Shown here: positions 25,714 to 34,239 of the stretch, piece after piece
How positions within the stretch are numbered: position 1 is the stretch's first letter
Layout: each line of letters opens with the position of its first letter
DNA from: Psychromonas ossibalaenae ATCC BAA-1528
Lineage (GTDB): Bacteria > Pseudomonadota > Gammaproteobacteria > Enterobacterales > Psychromonadaceae
Length of the DNA: 38,088 nucleotides
Direction of reading: 5' to 3'
Assembly (NCBI RefSeq): GCF_000381745.1
Contig: NZ_KB907015.1
Span: 1 to 38,088 of the forward strand
Notes under the pieces: model-generated
Databases searched by the model: none
Told to the model about the DNA's origin: nothing
What the model saw: only the letters and a program-made list of their open reading frames with translations
Program-made: the position numbers and the translations under genes

Positions 25714-26136
25714 TTGATTAGAAACGAATATGCTAAGGGTCTTTTTATTCTTGGCATCTTGCTGAACTATTTTGTATCGGCCTTTACCCATTGTTTACCC
25801 CTTATATCTTTTTCCTTTGATCATGACTATGTATTACTACACGGAGCGCTGCCCGGAAGTTATGATTCTGCATTGTTATCTAAAGATGAGGTATTGGATG
25901 TTGCTGAGCTGTTTTTTGTCTCAAAAATAAAGGAAAAAGAAGCTAATAGGATAACGCCTAAAGGTTATTTTTTACGTTTGTTTGGTGGAGATCCTAAATC
26001 CGATTTTTTTGATCGCTTTACAAAATACACCATTCCTAAAGTCAAGCGAGGAGCCCCTCTTAAAGCTGTTTTGAGAAAAGAGATAGCAATTGGTTTTATA
26101 TGCAGGATTAGCCTTGAATGTATGGACATTTTGTAA
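25714..26136 (+). CDS. Hypothetical protein, possibly degenerate
   Basis: An open frame of 140 codons with no ATG near the start; the only option is TTG at 25714, without a Shine-Dalgarno. The N-terminal part is hydrophobic (GLFILGILLNYFVSAFTHCLPLI, cut here as a description of one membrane span). The C-terminal part is basic (RFTKYTIPKVKRGAPLKAVL). Either the start was lost by a frameshift or this is a remnant. It lies just upstream of a small membrane protein and the RTX pseudogene on the same strand. Not recognised. Confidence 0.4.
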   Translation: MIRNEYAKGLFILGILLNYFVSAFTHCLPLISFSFDHDYVLLHGALPGSYDSALLSKDEVLDVAELFFVSKIKEKEANRITPKGYFLRLFGGDPKSDFFDRFTKYTIPKVKRGAPLKAVLRKEIAIGFICRISLECMDIL

Positions 26137-26169
26137 TTTTTTTTATCATTATTTATATGGGAGGTATTA

Positions 26170-26409
26170 ATGAAATTTTTAATTTATGCAATTGCATCTT
26201 TAATGATTTTGATGGCGAGTGCGTATTTTGTTCAAAACTTCACGCTTTTTTGTGTTTTAAATTTGTTTTATGGCATGGTTCTGGGAGGTGTTGCGCGTTT
26301 AAAAATTCCTCAGGAAGCTGTTACCAATATTGGTTACTTTATGGCTGTTCATATCCCATTAATGTTTGTTATTACATTGATGGTTGGTTTAAACCTTCTT
26401 AAATTTTAA
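26170..26409 (+). CDS. Small two-span membrane protein
   Basis: A 79-residue protein with a strong Shine-Dalgarno (GGGAGG, 6 bp before ATG) and two or three hydrophobic spans: LIYAIASLMILMASAYFV, LFCVLNLFYGMVLGGVA and IPLMFVITLMVGLNLL. No family recognised. It ends 13 bp before the lost start of the RTX pseudogene and would have been in its operon. Possible roles are immunity or a secretion accessory; both are guesses from position. Confidence 0.65.
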   Translation: MKFLIYAIASLMILMASAYFVQNFTLFCVLNLFYGMVLGGVARLKIPQEAVTNIGYFMAVHIPLMFVITLMVGLNLLKF

Positions 26410-26422
26410 AAAGGAGTTATAA

Positions 26423-27608
26423 ATATCAAATGCTAATTCACAGCTGTCCGTTAGAGATGGATTTATAGATGCATTCTCTGAGGCTAACAAACTAAAAGAT
26501 CTTGATCAAGCGAATGCGGTTTTAAATGATGTTGATAATCACACCCCACTGGAGGCCATTAAAGCTGCTGTTAGCTTGGTGAATGCTTTAGTGGCTGTAA
26601 TGCCTGAACATACTGAAAACTTAAAGTTTTTAAAGCAAGCATTTAACACAACTGGTGGTTCTCTTGCTTTGGCTGTTAATTTAGCGGATATAGCAGAAAA
26701 ATCAGGTGAAGGGAAAGCATCATGGACGGATGTTGCAGCTCTACTTGGTGCTTTTATATCTAAATTTCCTCCGCTTATACCTGTAGGTACAATACTTCAA
26801 ATATATCTATTGGCCGAAAATTTCGGAGAATATTTAGGAAAAACAGATTTTTTAGATGGCTTATTTGAACAATTTGATAAGACGGTTAACCTCGTTGAAG
26901 AGCTCTGGGAATTTTTTAGTAATGACCAAGAAGACGAAGATGCAATCACTGGTGTAAAAGTGCTTTCTGTTGCTCAATTAATTGAATATATTGATGTAAG
27001 TAATAATAATTCAGACTCAATGACTGACGACGAAATAGCATCACTCTTTAAATCTACTTCTAATGAGAAAAATATAAGTCCTGAAGTCGTAATTAATATC
27101 ATTGGTGATATACAGTTGCGATTGGAGACACCGATGGTTACGCCTACCGTTACGCACTTACTACTCAGAGTAGTTTTGCTGTTACAGGAAACGCTAGTTT
27201 ATATGCTCAGCATAACCAAAACGGAGAGTTAAATGCAGACAATTTTTCTACGCAAAACTTAAATGATCGGGCTGAACTACTCGCACTTATCATGCGGCGC
27301 AATATTGATGATATAGCAGGTGACGTCTTACCCTCAACAGAAGATAGATTCTATTGGGCTCATAATACAGATTTCAAACTCGCCACAGGTGATGCGACAA
27401 CAAAGTTCCTAGGGATGGGGGGACGCAAACTCAATTTGGTAAAAATGACTCTGATGGGCTTGCTGGAGATGCTAAAGGCGATCACCTATACGGCGTTGGT
27501 GGTGACGACACTTTGTATGGTGAGCGCGGCGGCAGTTTATCCGGCGGCCAGAAACAGCGTTTAGCACTAGCGCGCGCATTGATCACCGCCCCAAAATACT
27601 GGTTTTAG
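26423..27608 (+). pseudogene. Decayed RTX-family toxin/exoprotein gene
   Basis: Three frames join into one recognisable product. Frame A (26423-27232) begins ISNANSQLSVRDGFIDAF behind AAGGAG with 6-bp spacing, but the codon is ATA where ATG is expected. Its body is helical (AVSLVNALVAVMPEHTENLK). A shift near 27110-27121 leads to frame B (IGDTDGYAYRYALTT, FAVTGNASLYAQHNQNGEL, typical of large RTX proteins). A second shift near 27410 leads to frame C with Ca-binding-type repeats ([15 protein letters not shown]). At about 27525 this frame runs into the ABC signature LSGGQKQR of the next remnant and stops at 27608. Type I secreted RTX proteins are usually far longer, so most of the repeats were deleted. 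Confidence 0.78.
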
Positions 27609-27841
27609 ATGAAGCCACCAGTGCTCTGGATTACGAATCGGAAGCCGCCATCATCAGCCGTTTACCCGAAATAACCAAAGGCCGCACGGTGATCAGTATC
27701 GCCCATCGCTTAAATACCATCAGACACTGTGACCGCATATTGGTGATAGAAAAAGGCCAGATAAGCGAGTTGGGCTGTCATAAGACTTTGATTGAACGAC
27801 AGGAAAAGTATGCAAGGTTATGGGCGAGTCAGGTGGGGTGA
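27525..27841 (+). pseudogene. C-terminal remnant of type I secretion ABC transporter
   Basis: The last ~105 residues of an HlyB/LapB-type exporter ATPase. ABC signature [20 protein letters not shown], then after a one-base deletion in CCAAAATACT (27591-27600) the frame resumes [14 protein letters not shown] (Walker B and D-loop) and SIAHRLNTIRHCDRILVIEK (H-loop), ending ARLWASQVG. The N-terminal membrane domain and Walker A are gone. It is joined in frame to the RTX repeats upstream, so one deletion removed the end of the toxin and the start of the transporter. A functional product is not expected. Confidence 0.88.
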
Positions 27842-27940
27842 TTTTATTTTTTAGAAAGTCGTGTTGATATCATCAAGATGCTTTTACGCAATATTATCAG
27901 CACAAATTTTGCAAAAAACAATGCAGATAAAGGAGAAAAT

Positions 27941-28363
27941 ATGAGTTATGTAGTTGAAGTGATAACAGAGCAAGTTGTAGATAAAATTATGGAGGATGCT
28001 TGCTGTGATAACCGTAAGCACACTTTATTATCGATTCGCGGGGGGGATTTTCAGAATAAGGCTGATGCTGGTTATGTTTGGTCTGTTGATCATGATAAAA
28101 ATTACTATCTCTACTTTACGCGTAAAGCTGATATACGAAGTTTAGATCCCGAATATTTCTTTTTTTATAAAAAGTCATTATACCGGATTATTTTAGTAGA
28201 TCAGTTCGAGCGTACTTTAAAAATAGAGGCGGAACTCTCGTCTGACACGTTATTAGTGGAGGTGCAAACAGAAGTGCTAAAAGCATTTAGCCACTATCCA
28301 TACCTAGGATTAAAAGACTCAGGTGTTTTTAAAGGGTTACATTTCCAGAAGGAGTGTAAGTAA
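27941..28363 (+). CDS. Hypothetical protein
   Basis: About 140 residues from ATG at 27941, which follows AAAGGAG at good spacing; an upstream ATG at 27878 would add 21 residues without a ribosome site. Mixed alpha/beta and tyrosine/phenylalanine-rich in the middle (YYLYFTRKADIRSLDPEYFF). No signal peptide, no recognised family. It overlaps by one base (TAATG) with a 23-codon gene stub, so the pair were translationally coupled. It lies in the RTX island and may be an immunity-like or chaperone-like partner; this is speculation. Confidence 0.65.
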   Translation: MSYVVEVITEQVVDKIMEDACCDNRKHTLLSIRGGDFQNKADAGYVWSVDHDKNYYLYFTRKADIRSLDPEYFFFYKKSLYRIILVDQFERTLKIEAELSSDTLLVEVQTEVLKAFSHYPYLGLKDSGVFKGLHFQKECK

Positions 28364-28434
28364 TGGATAATACTCTTAATACCGTTGAATCAGCACTGAA
28401 TGTGCTGGACGGTTTAAATAAGGCCAAGCCATAG
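28363..28434 (+). pseudogene. Truncated gene stub coupled to preceding gene
   Basis: MDNTLNTVESALNVLDGLNK... reads 23 codons to TAG. The TAATG overlap with the upstream gene shows it was once a real gene start. The helical N-terminus resembles in style the start of the RTX pseudogene at 26423 (also behind a small gene). The downstream sequence to 28720 (286 bp) has multiple stops in all frames and no recognised gene. Confidence 0.5.
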
Positions 28435-28798
28435 ATCTGTTGAGTTGCAGAAAAATCTGCAAAGAATTGGATTAATGTAGGCACTAAATAATTACTGAGG
28501 CTTATAAAAGCAAGAGTAGCAGCCATACAAACTGCATGACTACAGCGTTTTAATTCAGAGCTGTGACTGGTGAATATTGACGCCAGTATTGTGATTTTAG
28601 GTGTGTATTAATAAACAACAAATTAGCCGTTTAACTACGAACAATTACTTGGAAAATAAAACCAAGGAAACTTATACACCAGCTTGAACGGAACTTACTA
28701 ATGGGTGACCATCTTATTCTATGCTAAATAAGAGGCTGTATAGCCTAAGCAATTGCTGTACTATTGCGGCTCGACTTTCAAGGTATTTAAGAACCACT

Positions 28799-30415
28799 AT
28801 GGCAATGCAAAAATTCTCTCCTGAGCTACCAGCTACACAGATAAATCTAACTGATGATAATCGTTCTGACTCATCAAATCAGAGTACACACAAAGATAAA
28901 GCCTCATCTAAAATAGTACTTGCTACGATTAACGCAAGGTTTATTCATGCAAGTTTAGGATTACGCTATCTGTACGCTAATTTACAAGAATTACAGAGCG
29001 CTTGTGAGATAAAAGAGTTTGTTATTCAAACGCGTGCCATGGATATTGTTGAGCAGATCTTAGAATCAAAACCAGGTATTGTTGGTTTTGGCGTATATAT
29101 CTGGAACATAGTTGAAACGACCAATGTTGTCAGCCTGTTAAAGGTGATCGCGCCGGAAATCAAGATCATTTTAGGCGGGCCGGAAGTGAGTTATGAAACC
29201 GAGCAGCAGGCCATTGTTGACTCAGCAGACTTTGTATTGACAGGTGCGGCTGATTTAAGTTTTTATCAACTATGTAAAGATATTTTAAATGCAGCCGAGC
29301 CTGACAAAAAAATTATTAAATCTAAGCCGGTTGAGTTAAAAGAGATTGAATTGCCTTATCAGTATTATAGCGATGCAGATTTAAAGCATCGTCTGCTCTA
29401 TGTTGAAGCATCACGAGGCTGTCCGTTTAAATGTGAATTTTGTTTATCATCATTGGACAAAGTATCAAATCCATTTGAACTGGACTTATTTCTTGAACAG
29501 ATGGAAATCCTCTATCAACGTGGTGCGAGAAATTTTAAATTTATCGATAGAACGTTTAATTTAAACATTCAAACCACCATGCAGATCATGCAGTTTTTCT
29601 TAGATAAAATGAGCGATGATCTCTTTCTCCATTTTGAAGTCGTACCAGACCATCTACCTAAAAAATTAAAAGAGCAGCTGACTCAGTTTCCTGAAGGCTG
29701 TATACAATTTGAAGTAGGGATTCAAACCTTTAAACCAGAGGTGCAGGCTAATATTAGCCGTAAGCAGAATAATCCTAAATCAAAAGAAAATTTAATCTGG
29801 TTAAGAGAAAATACCAACGCACATATTCATGCTGATCTCATTTTTGGTTTACCGGGTGAAACCTTCGAAACATTTAGAGAGAGCTTTAACGAACTTTATC
29901 ACTGCCGTCCTCATGAGATTCAACTGGGCATTTTAAAGCGCCTCAAAGGTACTCCGATAATCCGGCACACTGAAACATTCGACCTGCGTTTTAGTCCGTT
30001 GCCGCCATTTACTATATTAAGTAATGATTGTGTTGATTTTTCGACCATGCAGCGTTTTACCCGCTTTGCTCGATACTGGGACATGATTGGTAATTCCGGA
30101 CATTTTAAACATTCGCTTGCAGATATGATATCTGAAAATCCCTTTGATGATTTTATGGCGATCGCTGACTGGCTCTTTAACCAAACGAAACAAACACACA
30201 AAATTAACCAGAAAAGACTTTACGAGCTAGTTTCACAATCAGTCGAAGCATTATTTCCAGATAGGCATCAACTTGTTGTCTCTAAAATGGAACTAGACTT
30301 TCCCTCGACTAAATTAAAAAGCCGTTTCAGCAGCCTCAATCTTTATGCGGGTCAGCAAAGTGAATCAACAAAGACAAATAAGTTAGCACAGCGGCAGCAG
30401 CGGCATACGCATTAA
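28799..30415 (+). CDS. B12-binding-domain radical SAM protein (DUF4080 type)
   Basis: About 538 residues from ATG 28799; an earlier ATG at 28721 adds 26 residues and neither has a strong Shine-Dalgarno. The homologous core seems to begin at KIVLATINARFIHASLGLRYL. The cobalamin-binding domain (about 35-170, IVGFGVYIWNIVE, ILGGPEVSYE) precedes the radical SAM barrel with the iron-sulfur motif EASRGCPFKCEFCLSSLDK (CxxxCxxC). The later HADLIFGLPGET is a typical SAM-binding strand. It likely performs a radical methylation or rearrangement; the substrate is unknown. Single gene. Confidence 0.88.
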   Translation: MAMQKFSPELPATQINLTDDNRSDSSNQSTHKDKASSKIVLATINARFIHASLGLRYLYANLQELQSACEIKEFVIQTRAMDIVEQILESKPGIVGFGVYIWNIVETTNVVSLLKVIAPEIKIILGGPEVSYETEQQAIVDSADFVLTGAADLSFYQLCKDILNAAEPDKKIIKSKPVELKEIELPYQYYSDADLKHRLLYVEASRGCPFKCEFCLSSLDKVSNPFELDLFLEQMEILYQRGARNFKFIDRTFNLNIQTTMQIMQFFLDKMSDDLFLHFEVVPDHLPKKLKEQLTQFPEGCIQFEVGIQTFKPEVQANISRKQNNPKSKENLIWLRENTNAHIHADLIFGLPGETFETFRESFNELYHCRPHEIQLGILKRLKGTPIIRHTETFDLRFSPLPPFTILSNDCVDFSTMQRFTRFARYWDMIGNSGHFKHSLADMISENPFDDFMAIADWLFNQTKQTHKINQKRLYELVSQSVEALFPDRHQLVVSKMELDFPSTKLKSRFSSLNLYAGQQSESTKTNKLAQRQQRHTH

Positions 30416-30527
30416 AAGCGGTGATATTGAGTTTTCAGAATCACTGGAATTTAACGTTGTTATAGTATGTTCGCTAAAGGCTTATATGATGGTCGAATGA
30501 AGCGTTATGTGGCGGTCAAGTCAAACT

Positions 30528-30560
30528 GGGCACAGATTTATAGACATAAAAACTGTGCCC
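30528..30560. terminator. Bidirectional hairpin between convergent genes
   Basis: GGGCACAG and CTGTGCCC are perfect 8-bp arms with a 17-nt loop, followed by GAATAGTTGATTTTT, between the radical SAM and GNAT genes. Confidence 0.55.
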
Positions 30561-30573
30561 GAATAGTTGATTT

Positions 30574-31080
30574 TTAACGAGCTGCTGCATAAACGGCAAC
30601 AGAAATTCTACCGTCATACAACATCTGCTTTTCTAACTTAAAGCCGTTTTTTTCAGCGACTCGCACCGAAGCTTTATTGCCAGTTTCTATCAATGAGATT
30701 AAGCGGGTTAAGCCCATTTCATTAAAAGCATAAGTTTTAACCGCAGCTGCAGCTTCTGTCGCCAATCCTTTCCCCCAGTAATTTTTTAATAAGCGATAGC
30801 CTAGTTCAAGCTCTTCCTGGCCTTGAATTTTTTGCGGAAAAAATCCACATGAGCCAATCAACTGGTTGTTCTTTTTCTCGATAACGGCTAATAAACTAGG
30901 CTCATTATTCTCTGATTTTAGAATGCACTGATTAATAAAATCCATGCTTTTTTGTTTAGAGTAGGGGCCGTTGAGTGAATAACGCATGACGGCGGGGTCG
31001 CTTAATAATTGATGGACCTTTTCAAAATCACGGCTTTGAAATGGACGCAGGAAAAGCCTTTCTGTTGTAATGTTTATCAT
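30574..31080 (-). CDS. GNAT N-acetyltransferase (RimJ/RimL-like)
   Basis: A 168-residue cytoplasmic acetyltransferase. The family start ITTERLFLRPFQSRDFE is followed by IGSCGFFPQ and the acetyl-CoA loop region LGYRLLKNYWGKGLATEAAAA (Q/RxxGxG/A form: NYWGKGLA). Then come TRLISLIETGNKASVRVAEKNGF and the closing KLEKQMLYDG. These are typical of GNAT_3 (RimJ/RimL) enzymes, which modify ribosomal proteins or small molecules. The target here is unknown. It stands alone, convergent with the radical SAM gene. Confidence 0.92.
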   Translation of the reverse strand: MINITTERLFLRPFQSRDFEKVHQLLSDPAVMRYSLNGPYSKQKSMDFINQCILKSENNEPSLLAVIEKKNNQLIGSCGFFPQKIQGQEELELGYRLLKNYWGKGLATEAAAAVKTYAFNEMGLTRLISLIETGNKASVRVAEKNGFKLEKQMLYDGRISVAVYAAAR

Positions 31081-31229
31081 GTTTTTATCGATTCATAGTG
31101 GATTTGTTGACGGTATTTAGTTCATGTTCGAAAAACTAGCTGTGCAGTTTAGAGCACAATATTAAGCGCATTGCTATAATAAGCTTTTGTCGTAGTCTGA
31201 TCAGAAAAGGCATCTTATTTAAATCACCA

Positions 31230-32642
31230 TTATTGCCCTGTCAACGGCTGGTTTTTAAGATAAAAAGCCCCATGCACCACACCTTTATATTCAGGGCTGT
31301 TAATATCGCTAAGGGATACTGATATTCGTGATCCATTTCCTATCATCACCGCATCCCCTGTTGCCTTAATAGAAACCCCCGCCATATCCAAACGACTGCC
31401 GTTGATTAACATGGTGTTATGCCCGGATATATCAGCATTGGTGATGGTGACAACCGATTCGTTGAATTCTAACTGATTGTTTGTATTGTTAAAACTTAGG
31501 TTTTCAATATCCACCACAGAGCCTTTAATGAATAAACGATCTGTACTGATGTTTACCAGTCTAATATTGTCACAGCCTTGCATTACAATTTCATCATAAT
31601 GGCCGGAATAGGTTTTGTCACTTTGCCCGCGACAGGCCAAAATACCTTGGCTTTGCCCTGTATTTGCTAGACTACTTTGTTCTGTAATTGACTCGTTGAG
31701 TGCGGTTTCTAAGGTACTTATAAACTCAGCATGATGGCTTTTCATTGGTACATGCCCGGCCCCTTTAATCACCTGTAAACGCGCATTTATCATCTGCTTA
31801 TTAAGTACTTTGCCTGTGCGAAGCGGGGCGACGTTATCTTTATCACCCCAAATAATATTTACCGGTACATCAACCTGAGCAACCGCTTGACTAAAGTCTT
31901 CTTCAACCAAACTTAAGGCGGCATTCATATTACTTGAGTCGGACACTAACCAGTTCCATGCATAATCATTTTCTTGTAAAAAGTTAGTTATCGAGGTGTT
32001 TTTGGTACCGGCTTCTACCATTGATGAGCTGAATTCATTTAACCCCTTAATCTGCCGCTGCACAAATACAGGTAAATCATCTCCAAACTCAAAGGCTGCA
32101 ATGTGTTTAATAAAAGCTGACTTTTCTAATAGTCCGGCAGCATCTACCAAAATCAGCTGTTTAACTGATTCGGCATACAGTTCGGTATAACGTAAAGCGA
32201 CCGCAGCACCCATGGAGTGACCAATGATAATCGCTTTTTCGTTGTTATACTGCCTGTTAACTGCGGCAATAACACGGGCATAATTAGTCGGCAGAAAGCG
32301 TCCCTCTGCATCGGCGGAAAGGCCGAACCCCGGCAGGTCGAGGGCTATCACATGGTAGTTTTTTTCAAGAGTTGGAATTACACTAAACCAGTCTTTCATA
32401 CCCAGCTGGCCAAGCCCATGAATTAAAATGACAGGCGGGTTATGTTTGTTACCAGCTTCTAACACGGCAACTTTACTATTAAATATCGGCTCGTCAAAAT
32501 AGGATAACTGCCAGTGTTCAGCAGGCTGCAGCTCAGCTTGATCCGATTCAGCAGCTGCGACTGGTATTGGTTGTTTTTGTTGTTGACTAGAGCAGGCTGA
32601 GATCAGCAGTAACAACAGATATATTGATAATCTTCTTAGCAT
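31230..32642 (-). CDS. Alpha/beta-hydrolase lipoprotein with beta-helix-like tail
   Basis: Start chosen at ATG 32642 (MLRRLSIYLLLLLISACSS), giving a lipoprotein signal with lipobox ISAC and lipidated C17; 470 residues. The hydrolase domain (about 45-315) has oxyanion loop HGLGQLGMKDW, nucleophile S143 in GHSMGAA, acid D in WGDKDNVAPL and histidine in GAGHVPMKSHH. A second domain (about 345-465) is a run of short beta strands with regular N, S and I spacing (FIKGSVVDIENLSF, VTITNADISGHNTMLING), resembling a right-handed beta-helix. This two-domain lipoprotein probably hydrolyses esters or lipids at the cell envelope. The tail might bind polysaccharide or support surface display (inference). 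Confidence 0.88.
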   Translation of the reverse strand: MLRRLSIYLLLLLISACSSQQQKQPIPVAAAESDQAELQPAEHWQLSYFDEPIFNSKVAVLEAGNKHNPPVILIHGLGQLGMKDWFSVIPTLEKNYHVIALDLPGFGLSADAEGRFLPTNYARVIAAVNRQYNNEKAIIIGHSMGAAVALRYTELYAESVKQLILVDAAGLLEKSAFIKHIAAFEFGDDLPVFVQRQIKGLNEFSSSMVEAGTKNTSITNFLQENDYAWNWLVSDSSNMNAALSLVEEDFSQAVAQVDVPVNIIWGDKDNVAPLRTGKVLNKQMINARLQVIKGAGHVPMKSHHAEFISTLETALNESITEQSSLANTGQSQGILACRGQSDKTYSGHYDEIVMQGCDNIRLVNISTDRLFIKGSVVDIENLSFNNTNNQLEFNESVVTITNADISGHNTMLINGSRLDMAGVSIKATGDAVMIGNGSRISVSLSDINSPEYKGVVHGAFYLKNQPLTGQ

Positions 32643-32888
32643 CCTTTCACCCTTAAACAAAACAACTCACTACGGCATAAAAATATAACAATTCACAGTA
32701 AGGTACAACCCCAAGAACACCTACACTTATTACCGACTAGTTCGTACTTCAAGTCACTGATCACAAAAGAATTGATTGGGCTGTTTGAAGGTAATATATC
32801 ACTCATCTATTAGACCTGCATAGGCTTGCTTTTACTGGTTTATTACACTGGCGGCACAAATCGATTTACAAGCTTTTTGATTTATCTA

Positions 32889-33050
32889 ATACCATTAATC
32901 CGCATAAAGATATGATCAGTCTTACTGGTTAAAATTAACGATAGCTTCGTTGTTTTCAATTCCAATAGCCGGCTATTGCTCAATCAAACGCCTTACTATC
33001 ATTTATTTTCCCTTCGTAATTTCAGATCATTTAATTATGTGGAATAGTAT
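32889..33050 (+). repeat. 162-bp dispersed palindromic element, copy 2
   Basis: Ends ATACCATTAATCCGCATAA and TTATGTGGAATAGTAT are imperfect inverted repeats. The interior GATCAGTCTTACTGGTTAAAA and CTTCGTTGTTTTCAATT match the minus-strand reading of 18481-18642, and both copies are 162 bp long. The rest of the 551-bp gap 32661-33211 holds no gene. Confidence 0.7.
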
Positions 33051-33172
33051 AAGTCAGCTGCCGAAATCACTTTGCAGCTGCAGAGGGATACTCTGAGAAA
33101 AAGTATTAATTATAATTTGAAGAGTTTTACGAGTCTGCTCTATTGATGAAGCATCTGCTTAGTATTTGTTGA

Positions 33173-33198
33173 GACTGGCGGCGGAGCGCCGTCCAGTC
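33173..33198 (-). terminator. GC-rich hairpin after VOC gene
   Basis: GACTGGCGGCG and CGCCGTCCAGTC pair over 11 bp with one bulged T and a 3-nt loop, 14 bp beyond the VOC stop. It lacks a clear T-run on the minus strand. Confidence 0.5.
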
Positions 33199-33211
33199 AG
33201 ATCGATTTATT

Positions 33212-33697
33212 TTATTCATACTCAGAAGAATATGTTTCTTTATATGAATGAGAATAGAGTTCAAACAGGCTTCCAAACGGGTCTTCTAAATAGACCATTT
33301 TGTACGGTTTGTTATCATCCTCAGGGTGATATCTCATTGTCTCCATTCTTGCTTTTCCGCCGTATTGCTTAACTTTCTCAATAACGCCTTCGAAATCATC
33401 TGTTTCTAAACAAAAATGGAAGATACCTATTTTTGTGAAATCGACGTCGTGTTTTTCTTGTCTTTCTTTCATCTCAAACAGCTCTACCCCGATACCATCT
33501 GTAGTAATAAGGTGTGCGATGTTAAATCCTTTAAAACCAGAACCAAATACTGCAATACACATTTTGCCGATTGCAGTCTCTCTTTCTTCTATGACTTCAG
33601 TATTGTTCATGACTATTTCAAGGCCTAGTGCTTTAGTATAAAACTCTACAGCTTTATCCATGTCTCCAACCATAATTCCCACATGACTCATCTTCAT
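33212..33697 (-). CDS. VOC-family protein (glyoxalase/dioxygenase superfamily)
   Basis: A 161-residue cytoplasmic protein of the vicinal-oxygen-chelate fold. The first half opens MSHVGIMVGDMDKAVEFYTK with metal ligand H5. The second half is IGIFHFCLETDDFEGVIEKV with H91-type ligand, and VYLEDPFGSLFELYSHSY supplies the closing glutamate. It resembles lactoylglutathione lyase and bleomycin-resistance-like proteins, but the exact reaction is not evident. The Shine-Dalgarno AGGTGAG precedes ATG at 33697. Single gene. Confidence 0.88.
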   Translation of the reverse strand: MKMSHVGIMVGDMDKAVEFYTKALGLEIVMNNTEVIEERETAIGKMCIAVFGSGFKGFNIAHLITTDGIGVELFEMKERQEKHDVDFTKIGIFHFCLETDDFEGVIEKVKQYGGKARMETMRYHPEDDNKPYKMVYLEDPFGSLFELYSHSYKETYSSEYE

Positions 33698-34239
33698 ATT
33701 TATCTCACCTTTACGTTAATTGGTAATTAGCTGCTTGTTTGTTTTGATGCGGCAAGTATATGGGGAAGCTGTGATTCGGTAAAATTATCAATTGTTATTG
33801 TTTAGATAATTTATTGTAATGATCTAATGGTTATATGCAGCAAATAGAAGAGAGGAGATCCACATTTTTGCCGCTGTCTGTAACGGCACTGTGACTGTGT
33901 ATGCCCCAGGCCTTAGGAGAGCAATATTGTTGTGCTGGACCAAGCGCAAAAATATATTGTTGAATAGCCCATATAATAAATGAACAACAAAGCTTTAACT
34001 GGTTTTCTGATTGCCCTAGTTGCGGATATGGTAATCAATGATTACGAGGCTCGGTTATTCGCGATTATGAATGTGTATATACGAGTTCAAGACAAAACTT
34101 AGGTCGTCTAATTAGACCATAAGCTGCCATTGCTTCATAAAAACAACTACACTTTTAGTGCCTCCTTAAATTAAGATTACTGAATAAATTGCTCAATTTT
34201 ACAAACTGCACAATATTTTAACTAAATATTGGAGAATGA
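33698..34239. other. Gap without a convincing gene
   Basis: 542 bp. A 41-codon frame at 33980-34102 (MNNKALTGFLIALVADMV...) has no ribosome site. The overlapping reading FSDCPSCGYGN at about 34008 looks like a zinc-ribbon scrap but is soon stopped. The right end holds the promoter and GGAG site of the next gene. Confidence 0.3.

Noticed and set aside
26118..26402. 94-codon frame overlapping the small membrane protein
   Set aside because: The overlapping 26170 frame has a strong Shine-Dalgarno and typical membrane-protein composition; this one is a frame shadow rich in cysteine.
33980..34102. 41-codon ATG frame and an overlapping CPSCG zinc-ribbon-like scrap
   Set aside because: No Shine-Dalgarno, and the two readings are in different frames; neither is supported.
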